Origin: Stictocephala bisonia
Lineage: Eukaryota; Arthropoda; Insecta; Hemiptera; Membracidae
NCBI GenBank assembly: GCA_035578905.1
Contig: JAQJVL010001111.1
Location: 62,001-126,000 of the forward strand
DNA length: 64,000 nucleotides
Direction of reading: 5' to 3'
The position numbers and the translations under genes were made by a program. Below the pieces are notes generated by a model. That model had not been told where the DNA came from. It was given only the letters and a program-made list of their open reading frames with translations, and ran no database searches. Positions within the stretch are counted from its first letter, which is position 1. Each line of letters begins with the position of its first letter. Shown in pieces: positions 26,541-37,051 of the stretch.

Positions 26541-28277
26541 TGGGAGGCGTGCGGACGTATTTTTAATCGCTCTCGGTCTTGTGTCTATTGTGAGTTTATT
26601 TTTTAAGTGAAAGAGCTGTAATTTGGTGAAAGTGTTAGTGCATATTGCTGATATCTATCTACCAAGTTTGAGGATAATCGGACAAAGGACAACCCTTCAG
26701 GGACAATAGGAAGGAATTTGAGGTTAGGTTAACCTAAGCCTTTGATAACAATTATCATAAGGGTTGAAGGGACTAATCCTTAGGTGCCAAATTTTTTATT
26801 TAGGAACCACACCTAATGTTCCTGGTGTGAAAGTGTGGAGGTATTTGTATAGAGGTTTTGTATTTTAGTTTATTACTAATTGAGAAAAGAGGAATTTTTA
26901 GTTTTTTGCTTTTATTAGTTAAAAGAAGAAGATTTTATGCATGATTTATGTTTTTAAAAAAATAATTAGACCATTGTGAACAAGAACAAGCTTTGTTTTA
27001 TTTTCCTGGGCAAGAAACTGATTTTTGTTAACACTTTGAAAATTTTTCAGAAAAGTGTTATTTTGAATTTTTTGGTGTGGAAAAAAAATGTTCTAGTACT
27101 TTAGAGTTGAAGTACAAAGGAAACCCTGCATGAAAATATTTTTTGGACATTTTTCAGTTTGTAAATAGATTTAATATTGAATTTTGAAGTTAGAGAAATT
27201 TGGTTTGGTTTTGTAGCAAAATCTTTTTGCTTGGATTTTGGGCAAGGTTATATTATTTATTTATTGTACAGTGCTTGAAGCATACCAGAAGATTTTTTTA
27301 AAAATTTAGGAACCACAGGTGAATTTACAGGAACTTTCTGAAGAAACTTTGCTGGAAAAACTGGTTTTTTAATTTTTAGCAAGTAAGTTGTTGAGAAAGT
27401 TTTGGTGTAAATAGTTGAAAAAATAGTATTAAGGCATTAGAAATATCTGAATCAATCAGAAAAAAAATAAATCGATTTTTTGGAAGGTTTTGAAGAATTT
27501 TGTCTATTCTTAAAAAAAATATTCAAGAGGAATATTGCTGAAATTTTATGAATAGACGTTCGTTTGCCTTGTGATTCTCCATAAGTGGTAAATTTTCCAG
27601 ATTTTTTATCACTATTTAAAGGATTTATAAAGCATTGAACTTTGGTTATTTCCTGCTGGTTTTGTACTCGAATTTTTTTGTCTCGAGTTTTGAGATTTTT
27701 TTGGCTGGGAAAAATAAAGTGGTGACCAAGGTATAAGAAAATAATTTTTTTATAATTTTGGGATTATTATTTTGAGCGCAATTAAGCATTCAATAGTGCC
27801 CAAGTCGGAGGTTTTGTAAAATTGCCAACAAAATTGAAAGCATATTTTGAAAGAGGAGATTTTTCTGAGTAATAGGAAGTTTAAATTTTTATTGTAGCTC
27901 ACGGAATAAGGGAGCTACGGGCCTTTGAAGTTATACACTTTGTTAAGGAAACATAAGTAGTGGAGTTTGCCGGACCTAGCTCAGAATTTTTAATTTTTTT
28001 ATTTCAAGCTTATTTGAAGGTTTTGGGCTGGTGGATAAGTTTTTTGGACCTATATGACGTTTTAAGTGACAAAGGGGGTCTGAATCAGTGCTTTTTGACT
28101 TGAGAATTGTAGGAAGAGGAAAAAAGGGAAAAGGAAACTGGAGATGAAGGGAAAAGAGAAGAGGCCTCGGCATTTCGGACGAGTACTAGCTACTCTAGTG
28201 TTGTAAAGCAAGGCAAAAAAGAGTCGGTGGGAAGAGTAAGAGGTAGAGGCAGAGGTCTGAGTTTAGCTAAGAGAAGG
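26541..28277 (+). other. 5' leader (UTR) of R2 copy B
   Basis: An AT-rich leader of about 1.7 kb with no credible protein. The first 90 bases and a later block at 27861-27920 resemble copy A. Open reading upstream of the first Met extends back to a TAG near 28110 (Lys/Glu-rich), so a non-AUG start earlier than 28278 is possible. Confidence 0.55.
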
Positions 28278-29542
28278 ATGATTGGGCAATGGAGCCAAGA
28301 AAATCCTACAGATCAGGAAATGGATGAGGAAGGCACGGCTACTGATGGCGAGATGTCAGATGGGTTTATTATGAAAGGAACCACTAGCAGGAAGAGGAGG
28401 AGAGAGGAAAGGAATAGTGATGAAATAGAAATGAGAGAGGAAGATGATGATGATCCAGCAGGGAAGCGAGAAATTTTGAAAGAGATGAGAGAACTCATTG
28501 GAGATTTGAAGAGCTGGTATGACACATCAGTAGAGAATAAGATGACTAGGAGAGGAGTTAATCTTACTCCAGCAGGAGATATGATTGGAAAATTGGAGGA
28601 TGCGGAAGATAATATAAGAGAAAGATATTTCCGATACCTGGGAGGAATGTCCCTAATAAAAAATATGAAAAAATCTTAAGAGAGGAGAATCAGGTAGATC
28701 CGAATAAGGGAAAGAGAACGTTTGCTGACATAGTCAGAGCACCAAAGGTTAATATTCCTAAGGTAAAAGCTGCGGCCAAAATAAACAGGAACGTAGTATT
28801 GGTGTACCCAAATAGGACTGAGGAAGGTACTCCAGTTATGGACTCAGAAGGGGCAAAGAAGAAGATGGTGGAAATAGTAAACCCCAAGGACGATTTTTTA
28901 AGGGTGAGAAACATGAGGAAAATTAGAAATGGAGGAATTCTAATAGAAACGTCTGACAAGGAAGGAGCTCGAAAGATAAAAGACAATACCAAACTGAAAG
29001 AATCGGGGCTGAACGTTACAACCCCTAGGATAAATAACCCGAAAATTATGATTTATGACGTTCCTCAACTTGAGTTCGAAGAAGTTTGTGAATGTCTCTG
29101 GAAACAAAATCCAAACAACAGAGTGAGCGCTGAAGTTATGAAAGAGGGATTTAAGCTTATTAAGGAAATTAAAGGGAGGAGACCAGACGAAAGACATTGG
29201 GTGGTTGAATGTAACCCGGAGGTCAGGAACTGGCTCAGGTCCAGGGAACAAGTATATGTGGAATGGCAGGTGTGCCGGATCAAGGATTATGGAGATGTTG
29301 TCCGTTGCTTTAGATGTCAAGGTTACGGGCATATCTGGAAGTATTGCAGGGATAAGATATGTTGTGGCCACTGCGCTGGCGAGCATGATAGGAAGGATTG
29401 TGTAAATAGAGATAAGAATGAAACGTGCGGAGCATGTCAGAGATTCGGGAAGCCGGCGGGACATAGTGTAAATTCTAGAGAGTGCCCAGCTTACATTAGA
29501 GCTCTGGAGGAGAGCGTCAGAAGAACCGATTATGGAAATTGA
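28278..29542 (+). pseudogene. Gag-like ORF1 of R2 copy B, one frameshift
   Basis: The first Met is at 28278 (MIGQWSQE). The N-terminal part (to 28679) is acidic/basic and coiled-coil-prone; it leaves frame near 28645. The rest (to 29542) contains the gag core (VLVYPNRTEEG..., KIMIYDVPQ) and three CCHC knuckles: CFRCQGYGHIWKYC, CGHCAGEHDRKDC and CGACQRFGKPAGHSVNSREC. These are the R1/jockey-type gag knuckles, not part of ordinary R2. The stop TGA overlaps the ORF2 ATG (29532) by 11 nt. A single indel separates it from an intact frame. Confidence 0.87.
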
Positions 29543-31887
29543 GGATCCAGTAATTGAAGGGTTAGGGTTTCAGGATGCAGAGACAGATGTGGCCAGGTAT
29601 CAAATTCCTTTTCAGCCTGAAGAATGTAAAATATGCAGATCCTGGTTCCAGAAGGCTGGCAGTCTAGTGGAACACCATAAAAGTATGCATTCTGAGATGA
29701 GGATTGTGTTTGAATGTCGACATTGTCAAAGAGGCTACAAAGGACCACATGCTACACTGTGCCATGTTCCAAGGTGCATGGGTAGAGGTGAAGTTGGAAA
29801 AGATTATCCCTGCGATTTATGTGATAAAGAGTTTAGTGCAAAGAGTGCATTGTCCCAGCACAAGAGGTACAAGCATATACTAGAAAGGATGAATGAAAGA
29901 TTAAAAAAAGTGTAGAAAGTAGAAGAGGGAATAAAATCTGGAAAGAAGAGGAGATTAAACTAGTTGTAGAATATTTTAGCAGAGGAGTTGATGTGGAAAG
30001 ATATAGCGAACGAATTAAAGAACTTATACCTCGAATGACAACCAAGCAAATTAGAGAAAAGGTGGCGATCTTAGGGAAAGAAGGCGTCATTCAAGGCGTA
30101 GGTATAATAAGAGGAAATGAAGAGGAGGAAGAATATATAGAGTCAGAGGAAGAAGAGGTGGAAATAGAAATACAAAGAGTGGATAACGTTATTAATCTAC
30201 CTGGATCCTCATGGATGGTAGACCTCCGGGAAGACTGGCTAGCTAAGGATCAAAATAGTGATCTGGGATTGGAATTAAATCGAAAATGGGCTCAGGAACC
30301 GCTAGTTGATAAAGAATGGATTATCGGGAAAAAACAACACGTCCCGAATGGAGAAAAGAATGGAGGTGTAAAACAAGGTGACCCTCTATCACCACTGTTG
30401 TTCAATATAGTGCTGAATCCGCTGTTTAACAAGCTCGAGTCCTTGGGGGTAGGCTTTCCTGTTAGAAACTCTAGTGTAGCAGCACTGGCGTTTGCTGACG
30501 ACCTGGTTTTGACGAGTCAAGATGATGAAGGCTTACAGACCCTGATGGACACTACAATGGATCATCTTAAAGGGATTGGCCTTAATTTGTCTGTGGAAAA
30601 ATCAGAGGTGTTTGGGGTAAAAAAGAAAGGAAGGTCGTGGATCACAACGGAAACAACCATAGTAGGTGGGGAGGAGATCCTCAAGAACTTCTCACTTGAA
30701 GAAGATATAAGTACCGGTTTGGCTAATGAGGCTAACTATATGAAAATGGTCCAAGGTGCTGAGAGAGTGGCAAGACTTCCTCTCAAACCCCGACAGAAGA
30801 TAAACTTGCTAGTTAAATTTGTACTTCCTGGATACTATAGTTTGCTAATAGGAGATCCCTCTCGCAAAATAAAACCAGGAACCTAGATAGGGACATTAGA
30901 GAAATAGTTAAAAAGATTATGCATCTTCCGGCAGGAATAAAAAATGGTATTCTTTACAGTAGAAAATGTGACGGAGGCTTGGGTATACCTAGATTAGAGA
31001 ATATAGTTAAAGCAGCGAATCTCAAGGCCTTTAGCGAGTTGTTAAAAGAAGGAGATCCGGTAGTGGATGCAGTAATGAGGCAAAGCTTAAAGAGGGAAAT
31101 GGAAGAGAAGGCAAATGATCTAGAAGTTGGATGGCCAGTGAGATCCAAGGATCTTGACCGATGGAAAGTCAAGAAAAAGAAAGAAGAGTTTGAAAAGTGG
31201 AAAGGTCAAGAAACTCAAGGTAAAGGGGTAGCATGCTTCGGAAGGAATCCTTTAGGCAACTGCTAGCTAAGACGAGAGGCCTTATTACCGGGCGAGGAGA
31301 TCGACCTTCTTAAAATCAGAGCGAACGTGTTTCCCACGAAAGAAAGGCTATGTAAAGTGGATCCTCAGACAGATCCCATGTGTCGTAGATGCAGAGTTAA
31401 GGTCGAAACTCTGGGACATATCCTGGGTGAATGTCAGGCGGGAAGAGGGCCGAGAATAGAAAGGCATGACAGCATAGTAAATAAGATCGAAAGCAAAGCC
31501 CTGGAAGCAGGATATGTTACGGCAAAAGAGCAACTGTTCGGGGGTCGGGACGGACCGCTCAGGCCAGACTTTGTCATCAAAACACAGGGGAAGGCCTGGG
31601 TTGTCGATGTGACCGTACGCTTTGAGCAAGGTGAATCTTTATCCCAAGCATCAAGAGAAAAGAAGAGCAAGTACGAGGCAATTTTGGACTCTGTAAAGAA
31701 TGACATGCTGGCAGACCAAGCACAAGTCTTACCGATCGTTATAGGAGCCAGAGGAGCGTTGCCAAGTGAAACGAAGAAAAATCTAACTATCCTTGGGATC
31801 TCCAGTAGAGAGGAGCTAGAGGAGATGATTGTGAGCTCGCTTAAGAAAACAGTAGCAATTGCGAGGTCACATTGTGATTTAGCCTAA
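29532..31887 (+). pseudogene. R2-type ORF2 of copy B, RT core deleted
   Basis: ZnF region 29532-29912 (CKIC...H...H; CRHC...H...C; CDLC...H...H) ends at TAG (29913-29915). A Myb-like domain follows in another frame (about 29935-30080: WKEEEIKLVVEYFSRG, MTTKQIREKV). The frame then runs from an acidic linker straight into GGVKQGDPLSP, so about 0.7 kb with GPDG and the first catalytic Asp motif (KAFDSV) is missing without breaking the frame. FADD (about 30492) and thumb remain. A frame change near 30880 and TAG at 31264-31266 follow. The endonuclease part is intact: CRRC...H...C (full CCHC), RPDFVIK and VVDVTV, to 31887. Confidence 0.88.
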
Positions 31888-32197
31888 ATAGGCCACGGGG
31901 AGGAACCCGGTAACCAGTGCTGTGATGAACATAATTGGTACCACGGGAGTTGGGAGGCCCAGCGCTGGCTTTCCCCAGTCAGCGTTCCGAACATGGTCGG
32001 ATTCGTGGGGGTAGTGGTTGCTCCCAATGGGCGCTAAGATTAGAGATACGGAGACTGAGGATCAAACATACGATAGAAAGAGTCGCTATTAGATGATGGG
32101 AGTTAGAAATTGTACAACACCCTGGCAACAGGGGAATCATTCAAAACACAGACTCACCCGTTTCGGGGCATGGATGGCACAAGATCCACCGAAAAAC
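31888..32197 (+). other. 3' UTR of R2 copy B
   Basis: 310 bp, clearly related to that of copy A despite divergent proteins. It ends CACCCGTTTCGGGGCATG...GAAAAAC without a long poly(A). The next base starts the 3' 28S flank. Confidence 0.75.
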
Positions 32198-32211
32198 TAG
32201 CCAAATGCCTC
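32198..32211 (+). repeat. 28S rRNA fragment 3' of the R2 site (14 bp)
   Basis: TAGCCAAATGCCTC equals the 28S sequence directly downstream of the R2 cleavage site (GTAGCCAAATGCCTC). It then changes to a non-28S 20-mer (TTAACCTTTGAAGTGAACGG) that recurs with it at 32960-32993. Confidence 0.85.
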
Positions 32212-32237
32212 TTAACCTTTGAAGTGAACGGTTAAGT

Positions 32238-32263
32238 GCGGAAGTAACTATGACTCTCTTAAG
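32238..32263 (+). repeat. 28S rRNA fragment 5' of the R2 site (26 bp)
   Basis: GCGGAAGTAACTATGACTCT followed by CTTAAG matches 28S up to the R2 cleavage point with one mismatch. The 696-bp element starts at the next base. Confidence 0.85.
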
Positions 32264-32959
32264 GTTTCTCCTTTGGGGGCTCGGTAGTCTTGGTGAAGAA
32301 CCAGCTCCCTACAGCAATCCCTTATGGGCCCCTGGCGGGTGCGTCCTCGTGAGAGGTGCGACCCGTCAGGGTGAGGGCAAATTGGTACTCATTGGTATAC
32401 GGAGACCTCGGTCAGCTTAGCTGTGACGAGATGCCTTAGGGAGACCTCGGTCAGCATAGCTGTGACGAAATTCATTATGTATACCTCTGTCGATAAAAGT
32501 GCAAGAGTGTCCATCTAACCAATTTTGGTAAGGTGGGTTCCCTGTGGGGCTTCCCACAGGGGCTGCTGAAGGTCTCGCAGCAGACACCCTCGACCTGGAG
32601 TTGGATCGATATGGGCTCTGCCCATAGTCGACCACAGGCGGAACCGGGCGTCTTACAAGAAGTCCTTCCCGGGAAGTAGGCGTGACCCACGAGAAATCCC
32701 ATGTGAGTGTGCCCATGACCGATACCGGGTTTTGGGTCTGTGCACTGTAACCGCAGGCCATGCTTAAAGGCGAAGCGGCGATGGTCATGTGTGAGGATTT
32801 ATCCGAACTTGGTACCATGTGGAGTCGGGTGCCGGGCCCGACGGGCCTGGCCTTTGCACTTTGGTAGGTCTAAATCTAAGCTAACTTACCTAGCCTTCGC
32901 CAGGCCTTACTGGAGAATGGTCGGAGGGTCAAGCGAGGGGTAGATACTGTCACTCAGAC
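32264..32959 (+). mobile_element. Non-coding 696-bp element at an R2 28S site (SIDE-like)
   Basis: It is bounded 5' by ...CTCTTAAG and 3' by TAGCCAAATGCCTC, the two exact R2 junctions. It has no convincing ORF and is GC-rich, with several short stems (GACCCGTC with GGCGGGTGCG; CCCTGTGGGG with CCCACAGGGG) and a 34-bp near-duplicate (GGAGACCTCGGTCAGCTTAG at 32401 and GGAGACCTCGGTCAGCATAG at 32439). The size and ends fit the short internally deleted R2 derivatives known as SIDEs, or a 28S-targeted SINE mobilised by R2. A 5' self-cleaving ribozyme is expected but I could not confirm one. Confidence 0.6.
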
Positions 32960-32993
32960 TAGCCAAATGCCTCTTAACCTTTGAAGTGAACGG
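32960..32993 (+). repeat. 28S 3' fragment plus 20-mer, second copy
   Basis: TAGCCAAATGCCTC followed by TTAACCTTTGAAGTGAACGG, identical to 32198-32231. Copy C begins within its last bases (CGGACGTGTTT). Confidence 0.85.
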
Positions 32994-33536
32994 ACGTGTT
33001 TCAGATCGCTTTGAAGATTTTCTTGTTTTACTTGTGTTTTATTATGTATATAGTGTGTTTTTTGTGTGTTAATAATTGTGATTGAATATTGTTTATTGTT
33101 GCTGCGCTCCAGAGCTGGTTTGATCATCCTGGCAAGGATTATTTAATTAAAAAACATTATTTTCGTATTGATTGAAAATTATTTCGATATGTAGACTTTC
33201 AGAAACAGGTTTTCTGGCTGGTTTGGGTTGAGCAACTCCTGACCCTCAAAGAGGCCTTATCACAAGGGTCTACTGCCTATTGTTATACTTATATTGCTTT
33301 CCTGTTTCATTTAATCTTTGTGCTGTATTGACATTGTTTACTTCATGTGTATATTCTTGTAGTTGTACAAGAAGGTTTTAATTCAGTGAAAAAAAATATA
33401 TACAAAAAATCTATAACATCACAAAATCACAAAAAAAATATAAAGTTATAAAAAAAACACAAAAAAATTATAAAATATCCTTAGGGAAACCAAATACAAA
33501 AAAATATAAAAAAAATTTTCCCTGAATTCTACTGTC
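32994..33536 (+). other. 5' leader of R2 copy C
   Basis: About 540 bp, AT-rich and non-coding, ending in a long A-rich tract (33390-33515) just before the ORF1 ATG. It is much shorter than the leaders of copies A and B. Confidence 0.55.
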
Positions 33537-35177
33537 ATGGCGAGTGGCGACGAAGATCCGCCACCACCCGACCCTACTAGAAGGTCGTCCAAGTCACCCA
33601 GGACACCTCCCGGTCTAGAGCAAAGACCTTCTGTGGCACTTGCTGCCGCTGCTGCTGAGGCCAACGCTGCCGCCGCTGCTGCTGCTGCTGAGGCTGCTGC
33701 CACTGCGGCTGCTGCCGCCGCTGCTATTGCGGCTGCAAGAGACTCCGAGGAAGAGGAGAGAAAGAGAAGGGAAGAACGACGAAGAAGATGGTTGGCCAGG
33801 GACCAAGAATTACTGGAGGCGGGTCGATTAGCTGCTGCGATTGGTGGAGGTCCCTCCATCAGTAACTTCCCTCCCCTTCTACTGGTTGCTGCTCCATCGA
33901 CCATCCCTGGTCCCACTCCGACTTCCGGACTTAGTGCCATGGAGACAGAGGCAGATTCCGATGAGGGCGCCGAGGGACCAAGGCGAGAGAAGAAGCGGAA
34001 GAGGACGAGGCCACAAAAGGACGAGGACTCCTATGACATGGTCCAAAAACTGAGTGAGCTCCAAAATTGGATGAGGAAAGAGAAGGCGTCGAAGAGGCTA
34101 ACTGTAGAAGCTGTAGATAGATTCAATAGGATTATTGCTGATATGTACAAAATAAATACGAATTACATAAGAGAGGTCGAGTATCTGAGAGGGAGGGATG
34201 AGAATCGGACGGAGATTTGTTCGTCATGGACTCATGAGATTGGAGCCATTGTTGAGCGCTCCGTCGCTGGGGCCATCGCCTCTCTTAAGAAGGAGATGGT
34301 CCCTAGCCGCGGGATTGGTCCGGGTCCCTCCCCCTCAGATGTACCGGCATTCAGCTACGCTGGAGCAGTTAGGAAGCAAGGTCTGGATGTAAGGGCTATG
34401 CCCCCCAAGCCGAACACGGTCCTGGTGTATCCGGAGGTCGACGGGACTGGTAAGCCTCTTCTGTCCTCGGAGGAGGTAAAGTCAAAGGTTGTGTCAATGA
34501 TTAATCCCACAGAGGAATTTATCCAGGTCCGGAACCTCCGGAGGATCGGGTGGGGTGGCATAGCCATAGAGACCTTTGATAAGAGTAGTTTGTATAAAAT
34601 CATAAATAACGATAATTTGAAGGCCTCGGGCCTTAAGCCCAGGGAGCCAAATATGATTAAACCAAAAATTATGATCTACGACCTTCCAAACGTAGGGAAG
34701 GAGGAGGAAGTCAATGTTTTGGGGACAATATACGATCAGAATCCTGATAAGAACATCTCCTTCCGAGATGTTAAGAACGAATGTAAAATCTTAAAAAGGA
34801 TTAAATCAAGTAGATCTGACAAGCAGCATTGGGTTCTTGAATACTCAGGTAAAGTAAGGAATTGGCTCAGGGAGCAGGACAGGGTATTCTATGAGTGGGA
34901 ATGTGTTAAGGTAAAAGATTACCTGGACGTCACTAGGTGCTACCGGTGCCAGGCCTACGGTCACGTAGCCAGGTACTGCAAGGAAGAGGCCCCCACTTGT
35001 TCTCATTGCGCGGGGCAACATGATCGCAAGGATTGTGATCAGGTCAGTGCTGAAGCTCGATGTGGTGCTTGTCGCCGTTTTCGTAAGGACGACAAAAACG
35101 ATGTCTCTAGTAAGGACTGTCCCGCGTATGTGAGGGCGGTGGAGGTCCGTCAGAGAAGTACTGACTATGGCCATTGA
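33537..35177 (+). CDS. Gag-like ORF1 protein of R2 copy C, intact
   Basis: 546 aa and uninterrupted. Residues 1-30 are Pro-rich and share the SPRTPPG motif with copy A. A poly-Ala tract (about 36-80) is encoded by GCT/GCC repeats. A charged helical region with RKRREERRRR and a second basic block (KKRKRTRPQK, a likely nuclear signal) follow. A coiled-coil-prone middle carries LSELQNWMRKEK. The gag core includes VLVYPEVDGT, RRIGWGGIAIET and KIMIYDLPNVG. The three CCHC knuckles are CYRCQAYGHVARYC, CSHCAGQHDRKDC and CGACRRF...C. The TGA stop overlaps the ORF2 ATG (35167) by 11 nt. It binds element RNA by analogy with R1/I-type ORF1 proteins. Confidence 0.88.
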   Translation: MASGDEDPPPPDPTRRSSKSPRTPPGLEQRPSVALAAAAAEANAAAAAAAAEAAATAAAAAAAIAAARDSEEEERKRREERRRRWLARDQELLEAGRLAAAIGGGPSISNFPPLLLVAAPSTIPGPTPTSGLSAMETEADSDEGAEGPRREKKRKRTRPQKDEDSYDMVQKLSELQNWMRKEKASKRLTVEAVDRFNRIIADMYKINTNYIREVEYLRGRDENRTEICSSWTHEIGAIVERSVAGAIASLKKEMVPSRGIGPGPSPSDVPAFSYAGAVRKQGLDVRAMPPKPNTVLVYPEVDGTGKPLLSSEEVKSKVVSMINPTEEFIQVRNLRRIGWGGIAIETFDKSSLYKIINNDNLKASGLKPREPNMIKPKIMIYDLPNVGKEEEVNVLGTIYDQNPDKNISFRDVKNECKILKRIKSSRSDKQHWVLEYSGKVRNWLREQDRVFYEWECVKVKDYLDVTRCYRCQAYGHVARYCKEEAPTCSHCAGQHDRKDCDQVSAEARCGACRRFRKDDKNDVSSKDCPAYVRAVEVRQRSTDYGH

Positions 35178-37047
35178 GCCATTAGTCGTACGATTTGACC
35201 CAGAGCAGGGACTTTGAGTAGACCTGGCGGCGGAGGTTACCTTGTATGGAATCCCCTGGGAACCGACTTCTTGTAGGATCTGCAGGGGGTTCTTTACAAT
35301 ACCTGGTGACGTCGTGCGCCACCATAGAGCGGCTCATCCGGGACAGGCTTTAGGTTTTGCTTGCTCGAAGTGTGACAGGAGTTTTAGGGGTCCTCACGCG
35401 GCTCTTTGCCACTACTCGGTGTGTGGGGGGGGGGTCACGATAAGAGACTTGCCCTTTGTCTGCCACGTTTGCGATAGGGGGTTTGTCTCGAAGTCGGGGC
35501 TCTCACAACATAAGAGGCACCACCATCCGACCGTTCGGGTGGAGGAGCGACTGGCACATCGACGATTTAGGGGTCTTGTCCTGTCCGGGTTGGCGTTTGG
35601 TCTAAGGAGGAGACTGCGGTGGTTGTTGCATTTTTTAGGAATGGTGGCGACCTTGTGCGGTACTCCGGTCCCCTGCGGATCTTGCTGCCGGACAAGACCA
35701 TTAAACAGATTAGAAGTAAAGTTGCAGTTTTGAGGGCCAATGGAACCCTTCCGGTTCCAGGGGCCGTTCTGAATGAAAATTTAGAACCGATCGTAGAAAG
35801 TTTGAGCGATGTGTAAGTCGGTGAAGGGCCGGGTGGAGCCGTCCTGGAGCCTGACCCGGAGGAAGAGGTTCTCCTTTCTGTGAGGGATTATATTCTAGAT
35901 GGGGAATTTAATACCGAAATAGGGGTTTTGATCAGGGACTCCTGGGCTGGGGGGAGGACACCCACACAAGAGGTGGTCGACCGGATCGTCCGGGGCCTGA
36001 CAGACGCTCTTCTTGAGGTTCCTGAGGGACGAGGGTTGTAGGCCTAGGAGGAGGCCGACCGCGGGAAGAGATGAGGTGCGTCGGAGGAGGTACGCGAGCA
36101 CCCAGGAGGCCTTCCGGAGGAGCCCATCCAAATTGGCTGAGCTCATCCGGGAGGATCGGGTTGACATGGTGACCGGTGACCCGACCGTGCTTCCCCCAGC
36201 CCAGGAGATCACGGATGTGTATCGGAATTTATGGGGGGTCGAAGGGGCCTGCAGCTACCGTTTTGCGGCGCCAATGCGCAGGGATGAATTTGTTCCAATT
36301 TCCGCAGGGGAGGTACGTAGGCGGCTTAAAGAGCTGAAGCCTGGTGGAGCTGCAGGTCCAGACGGTATTCGGAAGGAGAACCTCTTCGGTCGTGACCAGA
36401 TATGTCTTGTTCTGTCTGCATTGTTTAACACTATCATAGCAACAGGGTGCTTTCCTACAGCCTGGAGGGATAACTTCACTACTATGATCCCGAAAGAAAG
36501 GAAAGATTTGTCAATTGCCAGCGGGTGGCGTCCCATTACTGTAGGAAGTGTTCTCTCCAGGCTGTACAGCAGGGTTCTCGAGACGCGGGTACGGGACAGT
36601 ATTGATCTCTCAAGTTTGCAGAGGGGTTTTGTGGAGGGTAATGGCTGTTTCAGTCACGCTAGGACTCTCCACGAGATCCTCTCTCTTGGGAAAAAGAGTA
36701 GTCTGTGTGGCGCTGTCCTTGACATCAGCAAGGCTTTTGACAGTGTTCCACACAAGGCCATCCTTGGAGCTCTGGGATCTCAGCGGGTGCCGGCTCAGGT
36801 GGTCGCTGCTGTGGTGAGGGCCTATGAGGGCTCGAGGACCGTTTTGAGGAACTGCGGGGGTGCGGAGCTGCTGATTGGCCCAGGTGTCAAGCAGGGGGAT
36901 CTGTTATCCCCGATCTTGTTCAACGCGGTCCTCGATCCTCTCCTTCGGGACTTGGTAACGATGGAGGGGTCCTTTGCTGCTAACGGCTGTCGGGTTCCTG
37001 TGCTGGCGTTCGCTGATGATGTCATTTTGGCGAGGGACGAGGATGGC

Positions 37048-37051
37048 TTAA
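37048..37051 (+). repeat. piggyBac 1 TTAA target site, left
   Basis: TTAA directly precedes the CCCTTCTAGAACCAAGG end; its partner is at 39599-39602. Removing the element leaves one TTAA and restores the RT frame. Confidence 0.95.

Larger units (their letters stand above)
26541..32197 (+). mobile_element. R2-type two-ORF retrotransposon, copy B
   Basis: It starts TGGGAGGCGTGCGGACG right after TTAAG and ends at GAAAAAC just before TAGCCAAATGCCTC, which is the 28S sequence immediately 3' of the R2 site. Both junctions are thus those of classical R2 (one G lost). Its proteins are only moderately similar to copy A, so it is a separate subfamily. It carries a frameshift in ORF1, a W-to-stop change and frameshifts in ORF2, and an in-frame deletion of the RT fingers/palm. 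Confidence 0.85.
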
